From: Culex pipiens pallens
Taxonomy: Eukaryota > Arthropoda > Insecta > Diptera > Culicidae
Assembly (NCBI RefSeq): GCF_016801865.2
Contig: NC_068937.1
Coordinates: 126,131,429-126,195,428 of the forward strand
Direction: 5' to 3'
Length of the DNA: 64,000 nucleotides
Each line of letters begins with the position of its first letter. Within the stretch, counting starts at the first letter, position 1. A model generated the notes under the pieces. That model ran no database searches, was not told the DNA's origin, and saw nothing but the letters and a program-made list of their open reading frames with translations. A program made the translations under genes and the position numbers. This document shows positions 12,572 through 22,693 of the stretch, piece by piece.

Positions 12572-13549
12572 GCAACTTTGCGACCGACATCCGAAGCTCA
12601 TAATACCGAAACAGGACCAAAAATCGCAAAGACTCCCCCAGTCGTGGTGCCGCTTCATCAGTTCCAAGCCAGCTGGTCTGGCCACTACTCTGCCGGCGCT
12701 GCACATGGCAGACATTCCGGAAGCCCCACCACCAGCAGCAGGAATGTGATAGTTATTTAGATTAAAACCAAAACAAACGACCCTCCCGTCGTCGACAGAA
12801 GTCCAGAAACAGTGCCCGGGAATGCAAATGGCTCAATGTATTGTGTTCGTTGAGCAGGGTTTTGTGGTATTTCGGAGGGACGACTACAAAAAAAAAACAA
12901 CCTTCCGGAATTTCAAGAATGTCCCCGCGACTGACCGCTCAAGTGTAAACTAGTTTGAAAGTGCAGTGAAGTCTCACTTACTAAGGTCACAGACAACAGA
13001 CGTTTGGGCTCGATTCTCCCCTTGTGTAAATCAATGCTACAGTTTTTTTTAGTTGTGGCAATCCGTTTATGGCGCTGCAGTCGCTTTGCCCTGACACATT
13101 GCCCGCTGTCAAAATATCGCTTTCCGCCTATTGTCATTTTTCATTTTGTTGGTTTTCAACATTTGTAATCGTTTGTTCTGGATGAAAAGTTGATTGCAGC
13201 CGATTTCAGCAAAATCTCTTGCAGCTGCCAATGTGAGGCAACCAAAGTGGCCAACCTGGTTCCTGAACCGATTTTAGCCCCGACGGATTGCCGATTGGAG
13301 TACGGCGTCATATAGAGGAGGTGTGCAAACGACCGACGTTCCAACCAAGATCCCCTCGGGGAGGGGTGTGGGGATGTTTGAGGATCGCTTGCACTGGAAA
13401 TCCGGTGGGGGAAACTGACGCGCCGGGGAGAACATTCAAGATTTAGGCCTTTGGTATGGCGACGAGGGTTCTCTGGAAGTGGCGGCACTTGAAGGTGGGG
13501 TGGGTTTCGAGGGAGTTGAAGAGGTTGGTGTCTTGGAGATGAGAGTTGA
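12572..13549. other. Noncoding DNA, moderate GC
   Basis: GC content is higher than in the surroundings and short frames occur on both strands, but none shows a domain or a convincing exon structure. Confidence 0.35.
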
Positions 13550-13634
13550 AATCCAGAGTTTTTTTTTTGAAAAGGTCCTATAAACTATTGTCTTTCATAT
13601 GTTTATAGGACCTAATCAAAAAAAAGTCGAGAAA
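13550..13634. mobile_element. Hairpin MITE, copy a (AAGGTCCTATAAAC ends)
   Basis: A short copy with left arm TTTTTTTTGAAAAGGTCCTA and right arm GTTTATAGGACCTAATC, followed by eight A and GTCGAG. It has the same termini as the elements at 16264-16420 and 29054-29217 but almost no interior. Confidence 0.65.
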
Positions 13635-15060
13635 TGATCGTGGTAGCTGGTTTGTCGGTTCCGGAGATAATCTTCGGGATGCGGTCCTTTGGGGTCAAAA
13701 CGTTTACGGGGTTGGCCGTGATAGTAGCTCTTGTTGACGGCGCCGATGACTTCCAGACTTTATCGGAACCAGTTCCGGATTGTTTCGTTTCTGGTTCCGG
13801 ATCTTTTCTCCTCCAAGAAACGCTTGCCCATCCTCCCGATTTCCACAGGGTCTCCTCCTCCTTTACGCTCTCCTCTGTTGGTTTTGTTTATAAACAAAAC
13901 CAGCAAGAATTTGACATTCTCAAGCGCGGCCTTGGTTGCTGTGTTTGAAAAAGCATCAGACCAGACTATTTTTTCAATATCGATAATTAAATGAAAAAAA
14001 ACTTCCATGTGCTCGTAAATCGTGTTAATTAATAATTAAAGTAGATTTACTATAGCATAAAAACATAATCTTTACCTATTTAATTTTTTTTCGAAAAATT
14101 GAAATAATATATTTTTTAAATATTTCTGGGTGATGCATTTTCAAACACACCTTCTCAGAAAACCATCATGGCTGCTTTAGAGAGTGGCAATAGGCTAACA
14201 GATGGCGCTAGTAGATTAACAGGATGCGGCTGCCATGTTTTTACACATGATTTTCAAATTATTTTGTTCTAGCCGCTACGTCTGTTGTCTGTGCTAAGGT
14301 CATTGAACAAGGACTTTCTTAAACGAAGCTCTCTCTTGGGCTCATTGCAGCTCGGGGACAAATTGGACATTGTCACGCTATCTGGGTCCGTGCTAAACAC
14401 AAACACACATAGCTGATGCAGGTTCCGGAAGTTATTAGGTCGATTACGTGGCACCTTAAGGGTTAATTAGATGGAAATTGGAGCTGGTTTGAAGGAGTGA
14501 AAAAGGTTAACTCGATTATATGGGTGCAATATTAACATTGTTAGAAGTGTTTTTTTGGTTTATATAGTGTTCAAAAGAAATAAATCAACTTTGTCAATTT
14601 ATAGGGCTACCTACATTACAACACGAAGTTCAATTTTTGAAATTCGGTTTATTTGTTTAAATTTGAGTATTTCACACTAAAATCACATGTGTAGGAAAAT
14701 CTGTACAAAATCGTTTGATAGATCGACTGTATTTCTTTTTATTTGAATATTTTAAAATATCAAGGTTTTTTGTGAAAATTTTAGTATTTAACGCGCAAAA
14801 TTTCAATATCAAGTATTAGTATTTATCGCGCAAAATTTCAAATCTACGCTTAATTTTGCTCCGTTTGATAATAAAGAAATTTGATAAATTATGAAAATTC
14901 AAGTATTTTCAAAATTACGACTTTTTGTGAAAATTTCAGTATTTTCATTTAAAATAAATTTTTTAGCGAAAACCATTCACGTGGTTTGATAATATTGCAA
15001 ATTACGAAAAATCTGAGTATATTTTTAAATAAGTATTTTAATTAAAAAACGTTACTTTAA
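13635..15060. other. AT-rich noncoding DNA with a perfect 24-bp palindrome
   Basis: No gene is supported. A perfect palindrome lies at 13879-13902 (half-site TGGTTTTGTTTA). From about 14500 onward the sequence is very AT-rich, with loosely repeated phrases such as AAAATTTCAGTATTT, probably an old degraded repeat. Confidence 0.4.
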
Positions 15061-15284
15061 ACCACATCAGTGATTGGTGCCTTCCTCCTAAAATCAATTG
15101 AAAACGCTTTCTGCTTGTATTCAAATGCGCCTGAATACATGCAAACAAAATGCTACAAAACGTTACTACGTTTCTGCCGTAAAAAGCCATAACATGAAGA
15201 AAGCTTGGGTTAACGAGACCGATTCCATAAAGCTTATTGCTGCCTCAGCCGGATCTTTTGCAATGTTCACCCATTTTCGTATCT

Positions 15285-17130
15285 GAGCAATTCTCTACCA
15301 AAACCGGAAATGGATTTTATTTGTATTTTTTAATTTGGCTCAAACTTTGTGGGGGCCTTCCCTATGACCAAATAAGCTATTTTGTGTCATTGGTTCATCC
15401 ATACAAGTCTCCATACAATTTTGGCTGCTGTCCATACAAAAATGGTATGTAAATATTCAAACAGCTGTAACTTTGGAGTGAATTTTCTGATCAATTTGGT
15501 GTCTTGGGCAAAGTTGTAGGTATTGTTGAGGACTTTTGAGAAAAAAAATAGGTACACGGAAAAAAAAATTTGCGGATTTTTCTATCAACTTTTTTTTACA
15601 AAAACTCAATTTCCCAAAATACGTATTTTTTGATTTTCGAGATTTTTTGATATGTTTTAGGGGACAAAAATCCGCAACTTTTGAGCCATAGAGAAACATG
15701 GTCAAAAAATCTGCCGCCGAGTTATGATTTTTTTGAAAAAATAGTGATTTTTGGAAAAAATCTAAGTTTCATGCAAAAACAAATTTGCCATTATTTTTTA
15801 GTGCAAAATTGAATTTGCAATCGAAAAGTACTTTACAGATTTTTTGGTTAAGGGCTCCGTTTTCAAGATATAGCCACCGAAAGTTTAGCAAAATATTTGC
15901 AGTTTTTAAATTTTTAAAAATAGTGACCATGAGTGACCATTTCTAAAAATATTTTTTTTGAAAAGAGTTCAGATTTTTAAATCAAGACTAACATTTTAAA
16001 CGGGCGTAATTTTCAATGTTTGGCCCTTTAAAATGCTAGTCTTGATTAAATTATTTTTAAAATATTTTTTTCGAAAAGATCGGAAAATTTCACGAATGTT
16101 TCATGTATTAACATTGAAAATCGGACCATTAGTTGCTGAGATATCGTCATTAGAAAATGGTGGGATATTTTGGTGAGACTTAGAAAACTTCAATTTTCGT
16201 GTTTCTTTTTCTTAAAGTGGCTCTATCTCAGCAACCCGAGGTCCAATCTTCAATGTCTCCAAGACAATTCTTGACTTTTTTTTGATAAGGTCCTATAAAC
16301 AAATGTAAACATTGAGTGTATCCCTTTCACACCTTATGTCAAAGTCCATCGGAGTAAGCGGGATACACTCAATGTTTACATTTGTTTATAGGACCTTATC
16401 AAAAAAAAGTCAAGAATTGTATAGCAAATTTTCTGAACTTTTCAAAAAAAATATTTTTAGAAATGGTCACTCATGGTCACTATTTTTAAAAATCGAAAAA
16501 TTGCAAATATTTCGCTAAAATCAAACTTTCGGTGGCTCTATCTTGAAAACGGAGCCCTTTATCAAAAAATCTGTAAAGTACTTTTCGATTGCAAATTCAA
16601 TTTTGCATTAAAAAATAATGTCAAACTTGTTTTTGCATGAAACTTCAATTTTTTTTTTCCAAAAATCACATTTTTTTCAAAAAATCATAACTCGGCGGCA
16701 GATTTTTTGACCATGTTTCTCTATGGCTCAAAAGTTGCGGATTTTTGTCCCCTAAAACATATCAAAAAATCTCGAAAATCAAAAAATACGTATTTTGGGA
16801 AATTGAGTTTTTGTAAAAAAAATTTGATAGAAAAATCCGCAAATTTTTTTTTCCGTGTACCTATTTTTTTTCTCAAAAGTCCTCAACAATACCTACAACT
16901 TTGCCGAAGACACCAAATTGATCAGAAAATTCACTCAAAAGTTACAGCTGTTTGAATATTTATATACCATTTTTGTATGGACAGCAGCCAAAATTGTATG
17001 GAGACTTGTATGGGTGAACCAATGACGCTAAAAAGCTTATTTGGTCATATGGAAGGCAAAGTTTAAGTCAAATCAAAAAATACAAAAAATAAAAATGGTC
17101 GAAATAGGCCGATTTCGTAGAGAGTTGCTC
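15285..17130. mobile_element. Long-hairpin element, copy 1 (4-bp TSD ATCT)
   Basis: The ends are GAGCAATTCTCTACC on the left and, reverse-complemented, GAGCAACTCTCTACGAAATC on the right, flanked by ATCT at 15281-15284 and 17131-17134. The 44181-45128 element is uninterrupted at this point, which supports an insertion. The two arms are reverse complements over hundreds of bases around a centre near 16015 (AAATCAAGACTAAC / GCTAGTCTTGATT). The left arm has lost a few hundred bases relative to the right arm, and the right arm carries a hairpin MITE at 16264-16420. It shares its ends and centre with the copy at 48092-50028. No protein is encoded. Confidence 0.75.
16264..16420. mobile_element. Hairpin MITE, copy b, nested in the long hairpin
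   Basis: Perfect inverted arms of about 60 bp begin ACAATTCTTGACTTTTTTTT and continue through GATAAGGTCCTATAAAC and TGTAAACATTGAGTGTATCC. The loop is about 30 bp. The outer 35 bases are shared with copies a and c; the inner arm is different. Confidence 0.75.
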
Positions 17131-17583
17131 ATCTGTCAAAATTATATTTTTTGCACAATTGCTCATAACTTTTGATAGCGTTGTCAGATCTTCAATCTTT
17201 TGTGCTCGTTGGAAAGGTTTTTTGATTAACTATCTAACGATGGGTCGTATGATAGATCTGGACAACTTTTTCATCTAAATTTTTGAGATCCGGCCTCAAA
17301 AAAGTGTATAAATAACACTTAATGGCCATAACTTTTGATAAGGTTATCAGATCTTCAACATTTTGGACGCGTTGGAAAGGTCTTTCAAATACCTTTCTAA
17401 AAATGTACACCCAATCGGCGATCGCATGATTGTGATGCATGGCGGTATGAAAGTATATCAGAATTCGCATGAAAACTGTCCTCATGCATTTTTTGCGATA
17501 TAGGGGTATGACATTTTTGCCCGTTACCGACAATTATCGACATTACCGACGGCTTTTTGGTTGTATTTCACAAAAAAAAACCC

Positions 17584-17660
17584 TTACAGAACGAGGATTG
17601 AACCACCAACTCCTTGGTTATTAATCCGACACGCTACCACCGCGCCATGGACGCTGAAGG
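17584..17660 (-). repeat. Degraded tRNA-like sequence
   Basis: On the minus strand the order is a D-arm-like GGCGCGGTGGTAGCGTG, an anticodon-arm-like segment and a B-box-like GGTGGTTCAATCCTC. The acceptor stem does not close convincingly and there is no CCA-adjacent pairing, so this looks like a tRNA-derived repeat fragment rather than a gene. Confidence 0.3.
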
Positions 17661-18245
17661 AGTGAATGAGTGAAGGAGCACCAACATATTCTTCTCTTTG
17701 GAGTGTTGCTCGCGGACGGGCCAGCATTGTATGTGTTGGTGAGAACTGCAGATCGTTGAAATGTTTACACGACGGCAAAAATGATCTACGGGCTTGCTGC
17801 AAAAAATGTTTTAAAATGTGACATTGTCTGCAGAAAATCCACTGTTGCAGAATTTGAGATGTATTTTTCCTTTGGGTGTATAACATGACGGGTTTCCTTA
17901 CAAAAACAAAAACCACCCTTTTCAATCTTACAGACTTTAGTCAAAATCGTTTTTTAAGCATGACTTTTAAAGTACTTAACTGAACATCACCATTTATAGA
18001 TAGTGACTTAGAGGACCCAAAGACGGATCGAATGAGGCCAAAACGGAAAAAATCGGTTCAGCCAGTCCCGAGATAATCAAGTGCAATTATTTTGATCAAC
18101 ATCCAACCACCCGCACAGACATTTGCTTAGATGCTTTGATTCTGAGTCGATATGTATACATGAAGGTGGTTCTAGGAGGTCAAATTAAGAAGTTCGTTTT
18201 TCGAGTGATTTTATAGCCTTTCCTAATTGAGGTGAGGAAGGCAAA

Positions 18246-18861
18246 AATATCTGGTGAAGTTAAAATCTGTACAATTTACAAAAATAAATAAATATGTTCG
18301 AAAATAAAAATGGCATTTTGTGAAAATTTGATTATTTTATAGTTCAACACTTATGTATTTGAACGTTAAAATTTTGCGTCATTTGATAGCAAACAAATTA
18401 TAAAATTGGAGTACAGTTTAGACTCAATACCTCAAATGTGGTCGATAAGGTCGAATGTAATTTTTTCTCACTGAAAGTTTATTCCCAAAATACGTATTTA
18501 GATTTTAATTTTATTTTTTAATGGGTTTTAAAGGTTTTAAGGTTTAGGAGGTATGAATTTTTGAAGAAAAAATCGTGTTTTTTTGTGGAAATCACATTTA
18601 GCCACATTTAGATACGAATTTTCGATTTTAGTTTCGTATGTGTTTTGCATTTTAAAAATATTTCTTGAAAGAAAAGCAGCCCCGAAAACAATATGTTTGA
18701 AAAGCTGAGAAAATTTCCTACAATCTTCACTCTAGATCTTTTAAAATCTGATAAAGTGGAGGTAAAAAAAACGAAACTTTTGTAAAATGTTCTGAATTAA
18801 ATTTTATTTTATTCAAGCTTTACTATTTAAAAAGGTCTGCAAATAAATAATTTTAACTAAT
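18246..18861. other. AT-rich noncoding DNA
   Basis: No gene, tandem repeat or TIR is visible. Confidence 0.35.
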
Positions 18862-19105
18862 TAGGGGAAATATACCCATTTTAATCAGTTTAAGCCGTTC
18901 GACCAATTCTCATCACTTTTGCCGTTTTGCGCTATTAAATCAACATTTTCAGATGTATCAACAACGAAGAGTTGCTTGCTCACTTTTGTTTGAGCTATTT
19001 ATTACTTTGGAACAGTCAAAAACACTTTATGAAAGCTGTAATTCATGATCAAAGTGCTGATAGGCCGATAATAGAAATAGGCTGAGAAATGGTATATTTC
19101 CCCTA
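18862..19105. mobile_element. Small TAGGGGAAATATACC-ended MITE
   Basis: The left end TAGGGGAAATATACCCATTT and the right end GGTATATTTCCCCTA are inverted over about 15 bp, enclosing 244 bp without coding potential. The ends begin with TA, as expected for a TA target duplication. Its first seven bases (TAGGGGA) are shared with the larger elements at 35571-36525 and 50964-52204, but the interiors differ. Confidence 0.6.
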
Positions 19106-21767
19106 CAAGATCAAATTATGCATTTTTGGTAATATTTTTATTGAAATGATCAGAAAATTTCTCAAAAAATTGTGCACATTTAAAATTGGACCAATCTAAG
19201 CCTTTAATTTTTTTTGAGGGGTGCATTTCTATTAAATAAAAAAAACCAAATAACAAAAAGCAATCGATTTTTTTCCTAAATGTAGATAAAACTTGAAAAT
19301 GGTCATTTTATCAAAAAACGATAACGATAATAGTATCGCTTTAAGATATAGCAACCCAATAATGATACATATAGTCAATAGGATTTTAAGATAAGATGCT
19401 TTCAGTTTTAATAAAAATGTGCATCAGAAAGGCTTTCAAAGGAATCAATAACTTTGAAGATCTGGCTCTACAGTCATTTTATTTAATACATTTATATCAA
19501 CAACCATCATCCACATTTCATCGCAAATTTCCGCCAAAGCTGTCCGCCCCGGAAAAATCACTTAACCAATTAGTTTATGGCCAAACGATGTCAACTTCCT
19601 CAAATGAGCCCGCAAAAAAAAAACCAACCCCAAAAATTTCAACCCTCCCACACGATTCACCCCGAAAAGTTGCATCAACGAGAGCAGAAAAACCCCCCAC
19701 TGATTTTAATGGCATGTTATCACGCCATGCTCTCTTCTTTCTCCCTTTTTTTTCGGCGGTTTTCCCTCCCACTTTTCGCGAACGCGCGCCTTTGGAAAGC
19801 AGGGGGTGGATAAAAAGGTTGCTTTCGATGAAAAAGCAAAAGAGTTCTAGTACGGTGTGGGGGGGTGGGGCCGGGGTCAGAGGTTTCACTTTTATTTATT
19901 GTTTAACAATTTCATGTGGATTGTTCGTTTTGAGAACTCGCCCGGAAACCCGGCGGAAGCCAGATTGTGTGGCGAGATAAGAGCGAAATGGGAAAGCGTT
20001 TTCCGGCCTCGGATGAAAGTGTGGGGAGTGGTGTGGGAGATGAAAATGAGAGATGATTAATTGGGTGGAATTGTTTGTTTGCTTTTATTTGGGTGTTTTA
20101 TTTGTTTTTATATTTGCGAAATGTGAAAAAATGCTTTTTGACTGGTTGTCATTGTAATAGTTCAGTCACCAGATGGCAGTGTTCTGATATGTGATTCTTG
20201 CATACAAGTTTTGCATGCAAGCTAGTTAAAATGCAGTGATTGATTTCGAAAACGTTGTATAGATTATGATTAAAGCCGGATAAGCTAGAGAGAAAATTGT
20301 ACCCGATTGAATGGACAGCTCACATGACATGTCGAAAAATTAATAATCTGCGTCGAACAGCTCAAACACACTTTTTTGTGGTCCGCTCACATTCCGGCGT
20401 GTATCAATTATTCAAATTCTCATGTCAGGTCCAAAAAACGTGCAAAAACGCCACAAATCCGAACGTCATCGTTCGACGCGTCCGATTCGTGTACTAAACG
20501 ATTCCATATATTTCACAAATTTTCAATCAACACAACCCTTGTCCCTCGTTACCCCATCACACCGAAAATAAACCCAACCCACACTCGCACACGCGGCAAA
20601 ACCGCCGGTAATTGAAGCGTAAAAATAGACGACCCATTTCGATCGCAAAACCGTTCGTTTCCGCAATAAATTTCTGGCAACAACAGCAAAAAAAAGTGCT
20701 CCAAGCTGGCAACCCCGCCTGGTTCAGTCATCTGGAAAATATGTTTCATAACGCAGCTGCCACGTGGCAAAACTGACAGTCGACAGGTACCGTGGGCCAA
20801 GGTACCAGCTAGTGGATCAACCTTCGTGTGTTGCACCTGATGGTTGTAAATAAATCAAATTTCCTGGCCCAGATGGTAAAAGCTCAATACATAACACCCT
20901 GACTAAGCGGTGATTTTGCTCGAGCTTTTCCTCTTCATCGCGTCGGAGGAATGGGGGGAGTTTTTGGACATTCAATCGATAAATCGTGGACCATTTTTGT
21001 GATTTAAAAAAAATCTTCAGTTCTATTTTTCATCATCAACAAAACTAAGCTCCATTTGAGCAGAAAGCACAATCGTGTAATTGTCAATTAGCTGCTGAAC
21101 CATGGTTCAGTAAATTCTGTTGTCTCCCACGTGAAGACCTTTTCGATGTCCAACCCGAAAGGTCATGACGTTGCCAAATAGTTCACGCTCCGAAACTGTA
21201 ATTAATCTCCATCAAATTTGTGCTATAAATGTCCAACCACAAGCTCTCAGTTTGCTCTACTCAATCCATCTAGCGTTCACGGAACGTATGCTCATCCGAA
21301 TGATCTGACATGACTACAGGCCGGAGTGTCGATAGTGACAGAGGATGCTGAAATCTGCACTTCAGCAGTTCCGGCTCGGTGCGGGGTTCCGCTCAATGAC
21401 GGCGTTGATGAGTTGAACCAGCTTCGTCTACCGCACTGCGGGGGTCAAACACGTGGTTTCGTTCGACGCAGAGCGCAGAGTTTGATGTCCATTACCTAGC
21501 TTAACATCGGTGCGCTTCAGCCTAGAGACAAGTGGGTATTGATTTCTGGAGCGTGATGATTGGAGCTGTCGGGTGGTGTGTCATAACTGTCTGTTGGAAA
21601 TTGTAACTTGACCGAATTGCTTGTGAAAGCCATTTCGAGAACTTTGAGCAGCATTATTTGAATAACTGAGCAATAAATTAATTTCGATATCAGTATAGTA
21701 CGTTGTAATTTATCTCTCAGAGTGAGATTTCAAGACGTTTTTTAAACCATGGTTTGACTTTTTAAGC
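19106..21767. other. Noncoding DNA, mixed composition
   Basis: Several short frames occur at 19.4-20.6 kb but none carries a domain. GC-rich patches are interspersed with AT-rich stretches. A possible core promoter lies near 21224-21251. No repeat copies were recognised. Confidence 0.35.
21224..21251 (+). promoter_or_regulatory. Possible TATA/initiator core promoter
   Basis: TATAAA at 21224-21229 is followed by the arthropod initiator consensus TCAGT at 21247-21251. The spacing of about 25 bases from the first T to the initiator A is slightly short of the usual 28-32. No convincing coding exon follows, so this may be chance. Confidence 0.2.
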
Positions 21768-22253
21768 CATTGCACAGTGGGCGAAATGGAACCCAAAATC
21801 GGACTTAATTGAACGCGGCTGGTTCCCTGGTATGAAAAATAGTGTTTCTTATGTAAAAAAATCCGGGGAATCGATTGATGTTGTTTTCATCCACCGCTCG
21901 AAAGGGCAAAGGGTACATTTTGCCCCGATTACCCATTTTTTTACCTTTTTCTTGAAAATCGGTATGTATTTAGAGCGAAGGCTTTATGCGGCCATCCAAA
22001 ATGCACTTAACTTATGTGAAAATGTTCCAGAAATCCAGTAAAAATAACCACTTGCACCGCAAAAATCATTTAGGGTCCATTTAACCCCAATTCCGCTATA
22101 AAAGCATTTTTGGCCGTTTTCAAATGTTATGTCAGATTTTAAAAATCTGAAAATATTTTTATCGTAAAGATCAGATTTTACGTAAAAATGACGATTTGCA
22201 CTTAATAGTTTAACATATTTAAGTCATCACAAACTCCTGAAGTAACAGACAGT

Positions 22254-22670
22254 ATGTTCTGTCTGGACCCAATGAAGCCGCCCATAGTACGCCTAACTGA
22301 ACAGTCTGCAGTCGGCGATGGCCGTTTCCTGCTGGCCAGACTCCGCGAAATTAAAGTCTATGACAATCTCAGACTATACTTGGCGTATCTGAAGGACCAA
22401 AAACCGGACGTCTGCATAGACGGACTAACACTAACCAGCATGCATGTCTTTTTTGCATCCAATGGCCTGCCTACTGAACCTGAACATCTTATGAACATCT
22501 TCATGGAATACAACTCAACAATTGGAATTTCACCTAAGCAAACCCTCACCGACCTGGAAACCTACAGGAAATATGTAACAACTAGAAGACTTCAATACCT
22601 GCAGCATTCGCGCGAAGCCGCCAACAAATTTTACCTGCCGACTACATCGTCGAATTTTTACAAGCATTGA
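22254..22670 (+). CDS. LINE ORF1 (short or truncated), 138 aa
   Basis: The frame opens at an ATG at 22254 and ends at a TGA four bases into the frame of ORF2. No CCHC zinc knuckle, RRM or esterase motif is seen. The protein is mixed charged/hydrophobic and resembles no domain I can name. Position and orientation make it the first ORF of the LINE, which in this group normally supplies a nucleic-acid-binding protein of the retrotransposition particle. The short length suggests that only the C-terminal part survives or that the ATG is internal. Function is inferred from context alone. Confidence 0.55.
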   Translation: MFCLDPMKPPIVRLTEQSAVGDGRFLLARLREIKVYDNLRLYLAYLKDQKPDVCIDGLTLTSMHVFFASNGLPTEPEHLMNIFMEYNSTIGISPKQTLTDLETYRKYVTTRRLQYLQHSREAANKFYLPTTSSNFYKH

Positions 22671-22693
22671 CGCCTTCTAACACGGAAGAAGAA

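Larger units (their letters stand above)
15061..18245. mobile_element. TGCCTTCCTC-ended repeat element, interrupted copy
   Basis: The left end (ATCAGTGATTGGTGCCTTCC) and right end (reverse complement TTTTTGCCTTCCTCACCTCA) match the two ends of the element at 44181-45128, which lies in the opposite orientation. The inner halves also match, including GATGGGTCGTATGAT and GAGATCCGGCCTCAAAAAAG. Here the element is split by a 1846-bp long-hairpin element at 15285-17130 flanked by ATCT. The TGCCTTCCTC termini are inverted. No transposase is present. It is probably a non-autonomous element. Confidence 0.65.

Noticed and set aside
12128..12715. 195-codon cysteine/valine/leucine-rich frame on the minus strand
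   Set aside because: It is the translation of the AACAACAG microsatellite and its flanks; parallel frames exist in other phases.
19396..19980. 194-codon frame, possible gene
   Set aside because: Mixed composition without a domain, overlapped by frames of similar length on the other strand; no splice or family evidence.
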